Below are positions 22,883-30,903 of a stretch of 32,428 nt of DNA, in pieces; position 1 is the first letter of the stretch, and the number at the start of each line of letters is the position of its first letter. Below the pieces are notes generated by a model, which did no database searches, was not told the DNA's origin, and saw only the letters and a program-made list of their open reading frames with translations. The DNA comes from CAZEPT01 sp964626965. GTDB lineage: Bacteria > Patescibacteriota > Minisyncoccia > Phycocordibacterales > UBA9973. The stretch spans positions 1 through 32,428 of the forward strand of contig CAZVHB010000009.1 in the NCBI GenBank assembly GCA_964626965.1. Direction: 5' to 3'. The position numbers were made by a program, and so were the translations under genes.

Positions 22883-23434
22883 ATGAAACACATAGCTAAA
22901 CGGAGAATTAAAAATACAGCTCAAATGCTCGCGGTTTTAGGTCTTGTGGGAATGTCTACTTTTGGAATGAATGCCTATGCTCAAGATAATCAAGAGAGAC
23001 AAAGTACTACAGCCACACACGATACGCGATCGAACCACAAACAAATGATAGACCAAGCGTTGACCAATGCTGACTATACTGCTTTTAAAAAAGCTATAGC
23101 GAGTAAACCTAAACCAACAGATGCTCCTGAAATAACAGAGGCAGTATTTGCAAAAATGGTTGAAGCGCACAAGCTCAAGCTCGCTGGTGATACAATCGGT
23201 GCTAAAAAAATCATGGACGAACTCGGTTTCAAGAAACCTGCTGGCATGAAAAATCATTTTGGAAAAATGCACCACAAAATGGACATGAGTAATTTTACGG
23301 ACGCACAAAAGAATGCTTTTAAAGAAGCGCATACACTTCGAAAAGCAGGAAAAAGTGAAGAAGCAAAAGCTGTGCTCGATAAAGCCGGTATTACGATTCC
23401 AGTACGCAATGGTCTGACTCAAAAGACAATTTAA
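22883..23434 (+). CDS. Secreted His/Met-rich repeat protein, unknown
   Basis: This 183-residue protein has a signal peptide (cleavage near AYA, residue 33). Two similar helical units follow: ALTNADYTAFKKAI ... FAKMVEAHKLKLAGDTIGAKKIMDELGF, and FTDAQKNAFKEAHTLRKAGKSEEAKAVLDKAGI. Each has a helix, a KLxxAGD/KAGKS turn and a helix ending in a GI/GF cap. The linker between them is rich in His and Met (HFGKMHHKMDM), a possible metal site. It lies directly downstream of the sigma/anti-sigma pair and may be its target. I do not know a named family; similar secreted proteins appear in Patescibacteria. Confidence 0.7.
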   Translation: MKHIAKRRIKNTAQMLAVLGLVGMSTFGMNAYAQDNQERQSTTATHDTRSNHKQMIDQALTNADYTAFKKAIASKPKPTDAPEITEAVFAKMVEAHKLKLAGDTIGAKKIMDELGFKKPAGMKNHFGKMHHKMDMSNFTDAQKNAFKEAHTLRKAGKSEEAKAVLDKAGITIPVRNGLTQKTI

Positions 23435-23569
23435 TAATAAAAACACTCATTAATAATGACCACTCCTTTTTAAGTAAAAAGGCATAGATATATAGTTCTT
23501 TACACAATACAAACAATAAACATACTCTCTCTTATGTGTTTCATCCATAAAAACACATTAAGAAAAAGC

Positions 23570-23592
23570 GCAGAATGACCCTGCGTTTTTTC
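23570..23592 (+). terminator. Terminator after the secreted protein gene
   Basis: CGCAG pairs with CTGCG around a short loop and is followed by six T. The stretch 23435-23569 has no gene that I can see. Confidence 0.65.
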
Positions 23593-23605
23593 TTTTATGT
23601 GTAAA

Positions 23606-23645
23606 AAGACAAGATCTTCTTCAGCAGTGAAGGAGGTCTTGTCTT
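23606..23645. terminator. Long hairpin terminator of the RluF-like gene
   Basis: AAGACAAGATCTTCTTCA (23606-23623) pairs over 18 positions (with G-U pairs) with 23628-23645 around a GCAG loop. It is flanked by A and T runs and lies 17 nt after the stop of the minus-strand pseudouridine synthase gene. Confidence 0.8.
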
Positions 23646-23662
23646 TTAATTGTTAGGGTTGT

Positions 23663-24331
23663 TTATTTTAATACTTTTGCATCGATCGACACAAACACAC
23701 CTGCTTTTGTTGCTCGTAAAAATACTTTTCCAATACGTACCCGTTTCAAATCAGCGACGGTGTATCCAAAGGCTGATACCATCCGGCGGATCTGTCTATT
23801 TTTTCCTTCAGTGAGTGTGATAGAGAACTGTGTCGGAGAGATTTTTGATGCAGTGCACTTTTTGGTGAGTGTATCTTCATCGAGCCTCACACCACGCTTC
23901 AAGAAATCGATAAATTCTGGAGTGACTTTTTCTTGAATCTCAACAACATACTCTTTTTCAATATGTGAATCATTACCGATGAGATGTGTCGTCATCTTGC
24001 GATCATTAGTCAGGATGATGAGTCCGTGAGAGTCTTTATCAAGCCTCCCAATAGGGAAGACTTTATGAGGAAAATGCGTATGGTGAATGATATCGATTTC
24101 TCCCTTTTGTGGAGTGGTCGTGACGATACCTTTTGGTTTATTGTAGGCATAGTATACAAACTGGTTTTTCAGGTTTTTGACCTCTACCGTATCATTTTCT
24201 GGGTCTATTTTCTGGCCTAATGTGGCTTTTTTACCATTAACATACACCAAACCTCGCTCGATGTATTCATCGGCTTCGCGTCGTGAGGCAATCTTTTTAT
24301 CTGCCAAATATTTGTTGATCCGCTCTTGCAT
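23663..24331 (-). CDS. rluF: 23S rRNA pseudouridine synthase, RluF-like
   Basis: This enzyme of the RsuA/RluB/RluE/RluF family isomerises uridine to pseudouridine in rRNA. The 222-residue product has an N-terminal S4 RNA-binding domain (ERINKYLADKKIASRREADEYIERGLVYVNG). The catalytic domain carries the Asp in FPIGRLDKDSHGLIILTND. The downstream KKC, GKNRQIRRM and GYTVADLKRVRIG match RluF more closely than RluB or RsuA. The length is normal. The ATG is preceded at 6 nt by TATACT and is divergent from tpiA; only 42 nt separate the two start codons. Confidence 0.88.
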   Translation of the reverse strand: MQERINKYLADKKIASRREADEYIERGLVYVNGKKATLGQKIDPENDTVEVKNLKNQFVYYAYNKPKGIVTTTPQKGEIDIIHHTHFPHKVFPIGRLDKDSHGLIILTNDRKMTTHLIGNDSHIEKEYVVEIQEKVTPEFIDFLKRGVRLDEDTLTKKCTASKISPTQFSITLTEGKNRQIRRMVSAFGYTVADLKRVRIGKVFLRATKAGVFVSIDAKVLK

Positions 24332-24337
24332 AGGGTC

Positions 24338-24346
24338 AGTATACCA
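24338..24346 (-). promoter_or_regulatory. Leaderless -10 box of the RluF-like gene
   Basis: Minus strand TGG-TATACT (an extended -10), 6 nt (GACCCT), then the ATG at 24331. Confidence 0.65.
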
Positions 24347-24358
24347 GAAAAATAGGTA

Positions 24359-24367
24359 TGATATACT
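24359..24367 (+). promoter_or_regulatory. Leaderless extended -10 of tpiA
   Basis: TGATATACT, 6 nt (ATACCT), ATG at 24374. No -35 match is present, as expected for an extended -10 promoter. Confidence 0.65.
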
Positions 24368-24373
24368 ATACCT

Positions 24374-25126
24374 ATGTCACAAAAATACATCATCGGAAAC
24401 TGGAAACTCAATCCAAAGACCGAAAAGGAAGCTGTTGCTATTTTCACTAAAATTAAAAAAGACCTAGCCCTTTTGAAATACAAAGTTATTATTTGTCCTC
24501 CGGCAATCTTTGTTCCAGCACTTTCAAAGATAAAGACTACGAATATTACTCTTGGACTACAAAATACGGCGATAGAGGATACCGGTGCATATACAGGACA
24601 AGTGTCTGTTGGCACTGCGCTCTCATATAAAATAAAATACTGTATCGTCGGGCACTCAGAATCTCGTGTAAATGGAGATACTGACGAACGTGTCGCAAAA
24701 AAAGTTACGTATGTTTTAAAGAATAACATTACTCCAATACTCTGTGTTGGGGAAAAAGAGCGTGACGAAGCTCATACGTATTTTGCATTTATTGAAAATC
24801 AGCTCAAGTCCGCACTTGTTGGTATTTCCAAAAAAAATATTGAGAGTATGATCATTGCGTACGAACCTATCTGGGCGATAGGGAAAGACGCTGTACGTGA
24901 TGCAACTCCCGAAGAATTTTATGAAGTAAAAATATTTATCAAAAAAGTTTTGAAAGAAAGTTTCGGTGTATCGTCCGTGCCTATTCTTTATGGAGGATCA
25001 GCAACACCTAAAAATGCTGAGAGTTTTATGAGAGCAGGGCATGCAGATGGACTTCTTATCGGCCGAGCATCACTTGATCCAAAATCATTACAGAGTATGA
25101 GTAGTATCGCAAAGAGTACGAAGTAG
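24374..25126 (+). CDS. tpiA: Triose-phosphate isomerase
   Basis: This enzyme interconverts dihydroxyacetone phosphate and glyceraldehyde 3-phosphate in glycolysis. The 250-residue product is the usual length for a TIM barrel. Catalytic residues are readable: N9 and K11 (GNWKLN), H94 (IVGHSESR) and E164 (AYEPIWAIG). The phosphate-binding YGGSATPKN and DGLLIGRASL follow near the C-terminus. It is followed by pgk on the same strand, separated by an 83-bp palindromic repeat, so the two glycolytic genes may or may not share a transcript. Confidence 0.96.
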   Translation: MSQKYIIGNWKLNPKTEKEAVAIFTKIKKDLALLKYKVIICPPAIFVPALSKIKTTNITLGLQNTAIEDTGAYTGQVSVGTALSYKIKYCIVGHSESRVNGDTDERVAKKVTYVLKNNITPILCVGEKERDEAHTYFAFIENQLKSALVGISKKNIESMIIAYEPIWAIGKDAVRDATPEEFYEVKIFIKKVLKESFGVSSVPILYGGSATPKNAESFMRAGHADGLLIGRASLDPKSLQSMSSIAKSTK

Positions 25127-25132
25127 GCTGTT

Positions 25133-25215
25133 GTCATACCGGACCTGATCCGGTATCCAGGCAAAATTATAAATAAAGTAACCATCTCTGGATTCCGGGT
25201 CGAGCCCGGAATGAC
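25133..25215. repeat. REP/BIME-like palindromic element between tpiA and pgk
   Basis: The element has two hairpins, ATACCGGA/TCCGGTAT and ATTCCGGG/CCCGGAAT. They are arranged head to head so that GTCAT...CCAG at the left end mirrors CTGG...ATGAC at the right end. Such paired GC-rich palindromes are widespread non-coding repeats in bacterial genomes. It ends 10 nt before the pgk start and contributes an in-frame ATG that is not the natural start. Confidence 0.8.
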
Positions 25216-25225
25216 AGAAACATAT

Positions 25226-26365
25226 ATGCAAACCATACAAGATATTAAAGACATAAAAGGAAAGACAGTGCTCCTACGTGCTGATTTTAATGTACCTATT
25301 CAAAATAATAAGATTGTTGATACTTTTCGTATCGATAAGACACTAAAAACAATTGATTTTGTTTTAAAACAAGGAGGTCTTCTGACAATCGTGAGTCACT
25401 TGGGAGATGATGGGAAAATGACACTTTTACCTGTGTACGAATACCTCAAAAAAAAGAAGTATGATATTTCATTTTTTGCAGGTCCAGTAACAGAAAAAAC
25501 AGTTGCTATTATTACTAGCGAGCGTGACACGCAAATTGTACTTGTTGAAAATCTGAGATTAAATAAAGGCGAAAAGACAAATGATGTAGGTTTTGCAAAG
25601 ACTCTCGCAAAGCTTGGTGGTGTGTATATCAATGATGCATTTTCTGTATCCCATCGTGAACATGCGTCTGTCGTGGGTGTTCCAAAACACTTGAAAAGCT
25701 ATGCGGGATTTCAATTAGTTGATGAAATTAAAAATCTCTCTGCTGTCTCTATTCCAAGTCATCCATTTGTTTTTATACTTGGAGGTAATAAATTTTCAAC
25801 CAAACTTCCACTTGTTTCGAAACTGAGCAAAAAAGCAGACTCATTTTTTCTGGGTGGAGCGCTTCAAAATGATGTACTTTATGCTGGTGGATTTCAAATA
25901 GGGAAATCACTCGCTGAAAAAGATCCAAAGATGGAAAAGGAATTACAAAAATTGTATACGAACAAAAAATATATCATTCCAGATGATGTGGTCGTTGACC
26001 GAAACGGCGAGTCAGTTAATACACCTATTAGTGATGTTCTTAAGAATGATCTGATTTACGACATAGGAGCCGAAACTGCAAAAAATATTGCGATTAAAAT
26101 AAAAGAGGCAAAATTTGTTTTATGGAATGGTCCTTTGGGAAAAGATTTACCCGCGTATGAAAAAGGATCACGAAAATTACTTAAAATACTTGCTCAATCA
26201 GTTGCTACTAAAAAAACAAAAGTTATTATTGGTGGTGGGGATACTATAGCATTGGTATCAAAAATGAAATTACAAAATGCATTTACTTTTATTTCGACTG
26301 GTGGGGGAGCAACACTCGACTTCTTGTCAAAAGGTACACTTCCGGGGATTAAAGCATTAAGATAA
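25226..26365 (+). CDS. pgk: Phosphoglycerate kinase
   Basis: Pgk makes ATP and 3-phosphoglycerate from ADP and 1,3-bisphosphoglycerate. The 379-residue product is slightly short for the family (about 390-400). It has the N-terminal substrate residues LLRADFNVP and DTFRI, LLTIVSHLG, ENLRLNKGEK and INDAFSVSHREHAS. The nucleotide half shows ILGGNKFSTKLPL, LWNGPLGKDLPAYEKGS and the hinge/ATP segment IIGGGDTIAL and ISTGGGATLDFL. I chose the ATG at 25226; the in-frame ATG at 25211 lies inside the palindromic repeat and adds MTETY only. Confidence 0.95.
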   Translation: MQTIQDIKDIKGKTVLLRADFNVPIQNNKIVDTFRIDKTLKTIDFVLKQGGLLTIVSHLGDDGKMTLLPVYEYLKKKKYDISFFAGPVTEKTVAIITSERDTQIVLVENLRLNKGEKTNDVGFAKTLAKLGGVYINDAFSVSHREHASVVGVPKHLKSYAGFQLVDEIKNLSAVSIPSHPFVFILGGNKFSTKLPLVSKLSKKADSFFLGGALQNDVLYAGGFQIGKSLAEKDPKMEKELQKLYTNKKYIIPDDVVVDRNGESVNTPISDVLKNDLIYDIGAETAKNIAIKIKEAKFVLWNGPLGKDLPAYEKGSRKLLKILAQSVATKKTKVIIGGGDTIALVSKMKLQNAFTFISTGGGATLDFLSKGTLPGIKALR

Positions 26366-26532
26366 AAAAAGCGGAGCGGGGCGTTTGGCCCCGGCGCGTT
26401 TTTTTAAAAATTATGAAATTTTATACCAAAACCATAAGTTTTTTTTTTGAATATNNNNNNNNNNACTCCCCCGGGAAATAATTTTTAAAATAAAAAACCC
26501 GCTGGGGGGCCAGTGCGCCCGCGCCGCTTTTT
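26366..26532. terminator. Inverted-repeat terminator between pgk and the HIT gene, with N gap
   Basis: AAAAAGCGGAGCGGG (26366-26380) and CCCGCGCCGCTTTTT (26518-26532) are reverse complements at 14 of 15 positions. Between them is low-complexity sequence with ten N (26455-26464). The arms suit a bidirectional terminator for two converging genes; the centre is probably misassembled. Confidence 0.5.
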
Positions 26533-26910
26533 CTAAATCATTCTCAATTTATCTCCCAACTCCTTCAGTTCTTCTTTCGAATATTCTCTTCTGTTTGATT
26601 TTTCAATCATTTCATAAAAAGGCACGATATGTATATGTGCGTGAGGGATATCAGTTCCAAATGTTTGAAATGAGATATACATTGCACCGAGTTTTTCTTT
26701 TAGGTGAAGTCCAATCATTTTTGCTTTTTCGAAATAGTCACCAAAGTGGGGAACATCTGTCACCCATACATATGGTTCTTTTGTGATGAGGAGTGTGTGT
26801 CCGTGTTGCTTTGGAAATATATCTAAAATAGCAATATATTTATCATCTTCGTAAATGATTTCTGCAGGTATTTCTCGATCAATAATTTTTTGAAATAGGG
26901 TCTTCTCCAT
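26533..26910 (-). CDS. HIT-family nucleotide hydrolase/transferase
   Basis: HIT proteins hydrolyse nucleoside phosphoramidates or dinucleotides. The 125-residue product has the family N-terminus TLFQKIIDREIPAEIIYEDD and the catalytic triad HAHIHIVP, with the middle His nucleophilic. ISFQTFGTDIPHAHIHIVPF follows the Hint-type pattern, although the usual NxGxxAGQ segment is replaced by FQTFGTDIP. It is divergent from recJ with 20 nt between start codons, so their promoters overlap. Substrate is unknown. Confidence 0.88.
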   Translation of the reverse strand: MEKTLFQKIIDREIPAEIIYEDDKYIAILDIFPKQHGHTLLITKEPYVWVTDVPHFGDYFEKAKMIGLHLKEKLGAMYISFQTFGTDIPHAHIHIVPFYEMIEKSNRREYSKEELKELGDKLRMI

Positions 26911-26913
26911 ATA

Positions 26914-26922
26914 TGATATACT
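26914..26922 (+). promoter_or_regulatory. Extended -10 of recJ
   Basis: TGATATACT, 8 nt, ATG at 26931. An ATG at 26913 in the same frame would place the promoter inside the gene. Confidence 0.65.
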
Positions 26923-26930
26923 CTATCACA

Positions 26931-28589
26931 ATGGAAGAAATCACTGAAATACTCTATAACCGACTTGGTTTAACGACACAGGCTCAAAAAGACGCATTTC
27001 TGCGTCCTGATTTTGAATTACACACCCATGATCCATTTCTTCTCTCTGGTATGGACACTGCTGTCGAGCGTATTCACCTTGCACTCCAAAACAAAGAAAC
27101 TGTCGGTATTTATACTGACTATGACTGCGATGGGATTCCGGGAGGAGTTGTCTTGTCTGACTTTTTTCGATTGGTAAAACATGATAATTTTCACGTGTAT
27201 ATTCCCGACAGGCAAAGTGATGGATACGGGCTCTCAAATGATGGTATAGATATTTTGAAAGAAAAAGGATGCACGCTCATCATTACCATTGACCTCGGTA
27301 TTACAGCAGTCGAGAGTACCCTCTATGCAAAAGAAAGTGGAATCGATATTATTATCACCGATCACCACTTACCTCATGCAGTGTTACCTGATGCGTTTGC
27401 TGTCATCAATCCAAAGAAAGAAGGCGATCAGTATCCTTTCAAAGAACTCTGTGGAACAGGTGTTATCTACAAACTCGTCTGCGCTTTTCTGCAAAAACAT
27501 CGCGATGAGTATAGCGTCAAAGTTGGCGCAGAAAAATGGATGCTCGATATGGTGGGTCTCGCCACTCTTGCTGATATGGTTCCACTCATTAATGAGAACA
27601 GAGTCTTTGCGTACTATGGACTCTATGTGATCAAAAAAACAAAAAGACTCGGGCTTGCAAAACTCTTTCAACTCAATGGAGTAAAACCAGATACCCTGAC
27701 TGAAGATGATCTGACGTTTACACTTGTGCCTCGTATTAATGCAGCGTCTCGAATGGGAGATGCATATCTCGCATTTCGAATGCTCTCTACAGTAGACAAT
27801 ACAGAAGCGCTCGAGCTGGCTCAAGAACTTGAATCTCTCAATAATAAAAGAAAATCCCACGTCGCAAGTATTACTAAGGAAGTAAAGAAGCTCAATCCGG
27901 AAGTCTTTGAAAATAATGTTATCGTTGTTGGTGATCCGCTCTGGCGACCAGGAGTCCTCGGACTTGTCGCAGGAAAACTTGTCGAAGAATACCAAAAACC
28001 AGTATTTGTCTGGGGTGGAAATGACGAGGGGGATTTTGATATTTTAAAAGGTTCTTGTCGTGCGCCAGTTGGAATGAATATCGTTGATATCATGACAGAA
28101 GGGGCGAAAGTCTTTGATCATTTCGGTGGGCACGCTGGCGCTGGGGGATTTGCAGTGTCGAAAAGAAATGTTCATGATCTAGGTTTTGAGCTCAATTGCG
28201 CGTATGATATTGTGCAAGAAAAAAAAGAAGAAGGCGCAGAGGTTGAGAAGCTCGAAGAACTATTTTCTCTGTCTGTAGCAAATCCCTCAAAACAACTTCA
28301 CGAAACCTTGCAACAATTTGCACCATTTGGTTTTGGCAATACGAAACCAATGCTCCGTATAGAAAATGTCAGAATAGAATCTTTTAAACAATTTGGAAAA
28401 ACAAAAGAACATTTGGAAGTTATTTGTGTGATAGATGGAAAAAATATCAAAGCACTTTCTTTCTTTAAAACTGCGGATAGTTTTGCTCGGGCATTTTCTG
28501 TGGGGGATGTCTGTACGCTCTTGTGTCACCTTGAAATGTCGTACTTTATACGACCAGAGTTACGTTTGAGGATAGTGGATATATACTAA
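26931..28589 (+). CDS. recJ: Single-stranded-DNA-specific exonuclease RecJ
   Basis: RecJ is the 5'-3' single-strand exonuclease of recombination and repair. The 552-residue product has the DHH phosphoesterase metal ligands in order: D63, D65 and D67 in YTDYDCDG, D121 in TIDLGITAVE, and the D144-H145-H146 motif (ITDHHLPH). These are followed by CGTGVIYKL, LATLADMVPL and PRINAASRMGDA. The DHHA1 domain shows FGGHAGAGGFAVS. A C-terminal OB-like segment (FGFGNTKPMLRIENVRIESF) completes the usual RecJ layout. The start at 26931 is set by the -10 box 8 nt upstream. Confidence 0.94.
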   Translation: MEEITEILYNRLGLTTQAQKDAFLRPDFELHTHDPFLLSGMDTAVERIHLALQNKETVGIYTDYDCDGIPGGVVLSDFFRLVKHDNFHVYIPDRQSDGYGLSNDGIDILKEKGCTLIITIDLGITAVESTLYAKESGIDIIITDHHLPHAVLPDAFAVINPKKEGDQYPFKELCGTGVIYKLVCAFLQKHRDEYSVKVGAEKWMLDMVGLATLADMVPLINENRVFAYYGLYVIKKTKRLGLAKLFQLNGVKPDTLTEDDLTFTLVPRINAASRMGDAYLAFRMLSTVDNTEALELAQELESLNNKRKSHVASITKEVKKLNPEVFENNVIVVGDPLWRPGVLGLVAGKLVEEYQKPVFVWGGNDEGDFDILKGSCRAPVGMNIVDIMTEGAKVFDHFGGHAGAGGFAVSKRNVHDLGFELNCAYDIVQEKKEEGAEVEKLEELFSLSVANPSKQLHETLQQFAPFGFGNTKPMLRIENVRIESFKQFGKTKEHLEVICVIDGKNIKALSFFKTADSFARAFSVGDVCTLLCHLEMSYFIRPELRLRIVDIY

Positions 28590-28613
28590 AAAAGGTTATT
28601 TTATATAGATAAA

Positions 28614-28754
28614 ACAGTGGGGGGGGGGGGGGGGGGGGGGCCCCCCGCGCCCGAATTAGTTTGTTGTTNNNNNNNNNNACGCGTAAAAAAATAAAAAACA
28701 ATTTTTTTTAATAAACATCCCGCGGGGGGGGGGCCGGCCCCCCCCCCCCACTGT
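28614..28754. terminator. Inverted repeat with poly-G/poly-C arms and N gap after recJ
   Basis: ACAGTG followed by a G run (from 28614) mirrors a C run followed by CACTGT (to 28754), with ten N (28669-28678) between. The true hairpin is probably a recJ terminator; the homopolymers look like sequencing artefacts. No gene lies in 28590-28837. Confidence 0.45.
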
Positions 28755-28780
28755 CTACATTTGGAACTTTGTTCCATTCC

Positions 28781-28809
28781 TTGACTTTGTATACTATGTA
28801 TGCTATTAT
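28781..28809 (+). promoter_or_regulatory. Promoter of the first Nudix-like gene
   Basis: TTGACT (28781-28786), a 17-nt spacer ending in TGC, TATTAT (28804-28809). The leader of about 22 nt contains only AT-rich sequence and no Shine-Dalgarno motif. Confidence 0.8.
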
Positions 28810-28837
28810 GTAATTAAACAATTTAAAACTTAATTTT

Positions 28838-29491
28838 ATGCAACAAAAAAGCGCTTTAGAGCAATTTTTGGAACTTTCTAAACAAGATCGTTTCAATGGC
28901 TGGCCTTTGGCCGGTGACATTAAAAAGGGGGTAGATATTCCATGGTTCGGTTCCAGTATTAATTACCAATTACAGGTCGGGGAAACAATTGAGGACTATA
29001 CTTCGATTATTCGCTCCTTTGGATGGGTAGTAGTATTTGGTGTAACCAAAGATGGGTTTGTCCCAACTTTGTGTCAATGGAAACCTGGTGTGAACCAAGC
29101 TTCGTGGGAGTTGCCTCCTGGAGGAATTGGTAAACTTTCAGCAGATGCCTCTATGGAGGATATCTTAACTAAAACACAGGCAAGTTACATGAAAGAAACC
29201 GGTTACGGAGAAGGCCACTGGAGTTATCTTGGTTTTACGATGATTGAAACCGGTAAGTACCGCGGTGCTAGTCCCGATGATCATGGGTTGAAAGCCCATA
29301 TGTATGTAGCTTCTGGGCTGCAAAAAATTGCTGAGGCACGCAATCCAAGCGCTAACGAAATCATGGAAACCATCATGGTCCCACTTGATGAGTTCCGTGA
29401 AGTACTGGAATCCGGTAAATTTACTGAAACATCTGCCGTTGCTTGTGCGTACAAGGCGCTTATTCACATGAGACACCTTGATTGGGATTAG
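28838..29491 (+). CDS. Nudix-fold protein with degenerate Nudix box
   Basis: This 217-residue protein has a Nudix-like core at about 65-195: GWVVVFGVTKDGFVP, WELPPGGIGK, TQASYMKETGYG, then LGFTMIETGKYRGA and HMYVASGL. Nudix enzymes cleave nucleoside diphosphates linked to another group. The box normally reads GG...REUxEExG. Here the catalytic RE is replaced (QASYMKETG keeps only the final Glu and TG). ADP-ribose-type hydrolases have a similar N-terminal extension. It may have altered chemistry or be a binding protein. A second, unrelated-length Nudix protein follows. GC content and codon choice look slightly higher than in the neighbours, which could mean transfer. Confidence 0.7.
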   Translation: MQQKSALEQFLELSKQDRFNGWPLAGDIKKGVDIPWFGSSINYQLQVGETIEDYTSIIRSFGWVVVFGVTKDGFVPTLCQWKPGVNQASWELPPGGIGKLSADASMEDILTKTQASYMKETGYGEGHWSYLGFTMIETGKYRGASPDDHGLKAHMYVASGLQKIAEARNPSANEIMETIMVPLDEFREVLESGKFTETSAVACAYKALIHMRHLDWD

Positions 29492-29510
29492 ACAAAAGGT
29501 AAAAAACAAA

Positions 29511-29540
29511 AAAAGGAAATCTTAACAGGTTTCCTTTTTT
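29511..29540 (+). terminator. Terminator of the first Nudix gene
   Basis: AAAAAAGGAAA pairs with TTTCCTTTTTT around a 10-nt loop; the T arm completes an intrinsic terminator. Confidence 0.8.
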
Positions 29541-29565
29541 ATTTTGTCTCAAAGATATATTGCTA

Positions 29566-29574
29566 TGATATACT
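29566..29574 (+). promoter_or_regulatory. Extended -10 of the second Nudix gene
   Basis: TGATATACT, 8 nt, ATG at 29583. This fixes the start 39 nt downstream of the first in-frame ATG. Confidence 0.65.
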
Positions 29575-29582
29575 CATTTTAT

Positions 29583-30122
29583 ATGAACCCAGTATTTAAA
29601 GAGTACGCTATCGAAAATAACCAGCCGGTTGAACTAAATAATTTAACTACCGGATTTATTCCAGACGAAGAATTTACATCCGCCCATAAAAATGTACCGA
29701 TTGTTTGTCATGATGCATTCATAGAATACGAGGGTGGAATTTTGATGGTTGAACGTGATAATGTTCCGGCGAAACATGAAATTTGGTGTATTGGAGGAAG
29801 AATCCAAAGAGGTATAACAACTGTTGATTCACTTCGTAAGAAAGTGCGTGCTGAGTGCGGACTTGAACTTGAATCTATTGAATTTCTCGGAACAGCGCGA
29901 GAATTTTTTACGACAGACCCGTTTGGTCACGACAAAGGAACTGATACTCCGTCACTTGTTTTTTACGCAAAAGGAATTGGTGAAATAAAACTCGATAATC
30001 TTCATAAGAATCCTATCATCGTAAAGCCAGAAGAGTATCAAGAGCTTCGCAAAACCCTCCATCCGTACATGCAAGATTTCATGGATATTGCTTTTGAAAA
30101 AATGACTCGCAACAATCACTAG
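29583..30122 (+). CDS. Nudix protein, GDP-mannose mannosyl hydrolase-like
   Basis: This 179-residue Nudix family protein has a core at about 36-140: VPIVCHDAFIEYEGGILMVERDN, EIWCIGGRIQRGITT and RKKVRAECGLELES, then FGHDKGTDTPSLVFYAKG. The GGRIQ...AECGL layout resembles GDP-mannose mannosyl hydrolases, which also lack part of the classical REUxEE. Here the first Glu is Ile and the RE pair is KK, so activity may differ from classical Nudix pyrophosphatases. The ATG at 29583 was chosen because a TGATATACT lies 8 nt upstream. Sugar-nucleotide or nucleotide substrate is an inference. Confidence 0.75.
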   Translation: MNPVFKEYAIENNQPVELNNLTTGFIPDEEFTSAHKNVPIVCHDAFIEYEGGILMVERDNVPAKHEIWCIGGRIQRGITTVDSLRKKVRAECGLELESIEFLGTAREFFTTDPFGHDKGTDTPSLVFYAKGIGEIKLDNLHKNPIIVKPEEYQELRKTLHPYMQDFMDIAFEKMTRNNH

Positions 30123-30153
30123 AGATCAGTTTCTTCTTTTATCTAAAATTTTA

Positions 30154-30159
30154 TATACT
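30154..30159 (+). promoter_or_regulatory. Leaderless -10 box of the RNase H gene
   Basis: TATACT, 6 nt (CAGTGC), ATG at 30166. Confidence 0.65.
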
Positions 30160-30165
30160 CAGTGC

Positions 30166-30903
30166 ATGAAAACAATCGATATATATACAGATGGATCAGC
30201 GCGAGGGAATCCAGGACCAGCAGGCTGGGGAAGTGTTATTATTGACCATACAAAAGGTTCAGTTGTTGAACTTGGTGGGCGATTTGACCTGGCTACCAAT
30301 AACCGTATGGAGCTTTTGGCGCTTCATGACACATTGGCATATATCGAAGCAAAAAAACTCTATGAAACACCAATTGTTATTTTTATTGATTCGACGTATG
30401 TACTGAAAGGTGTGACGATGTGGATGTACGGATGGGAGCGAAATGAATGGAAGACGGCTTCTGGGGGTGATGTACTCAATCAAGATTTGTGGCAAGAGAT
30501 TTTCTTTTTGGCGTTTAGACTTAAACGTTTAGTGAATATAAAATTTGAAAAAATTGCTGGTCACGCTGGAGAATTTGGTAACGAAATGGCGGATCGTGTT
30601 GCGACGAGTTTTGCCGATAAAAAACCAACACTATTGTTTAAAGGCGCTCTATCTGACTATCAAAAATTAGGAGATGCGTACTTGGCTGAACTCAAACCAA
30701 AAAAAGGTGGAGGAAGTATATCAACTTCAAAAACAGGTAAAGCGTATTCATATGTGTCCTGTGTTTCTGGTGTTGTGCATACAGATAAAGACTGGAGTAG
30801 TTGTGAGGCGCGGGTAAAAGGTAAGAAAGGTGCACGGTATAAAAAAGTCTTTTCAAGCGATGAAGAGGCACAGGTCATTCATGAGTTTAAAGGATCCAAG
30901 TAA
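30166..30903 (+). CDS. rnhA: Ribonuclease HI with C-terminal viroplasmin-like domain
   Basis: RNase HI cuts the RNA strand of RNA-DNA hybrids. The 245-residue product has the catalytic carboxylates in order: Asp in IYTDGSARGNPG, Glu in NNRMELLAL, Asp in FIDSTYVLKG and Asp in NEMADRVA. A linker (about 155-190) leads to a small C-terminal domain (about 192-243) with AYSYVSCVSGVVHTDKDW, WSSCEARVKGKKGARYKKVF and SSDEEAQVIHEF. This resembles the viroplasmin/hybrid-binding domain that eukaryotic RNase H1 carries at its N-terminus; here the order is reversed. The frame's end overlaps the ComEC start by 23 nt. Confidence 0.9.
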   Translation: MKTIDIYTDGSARGNPGPAGWGSVIIDHTKGSVVELGGRFDLATNNRMELLALHDTLAYIEAKKLYETPIVIFIDSTYVLKGVTMWMYGWERNEWKTASGGDVLNQDLWQEIFFLAFRLKRLVNIKFEKIAGHAGEFGNEMADRVATSFADKKPTLLFKGALSDYQKLGDAYLAELKPKKGGGSISTSKTGKAYSYVSCVSGVVHTDKDWSSCEARVKGKKGARYKKVFSSDEEAQVIHEFKGSK

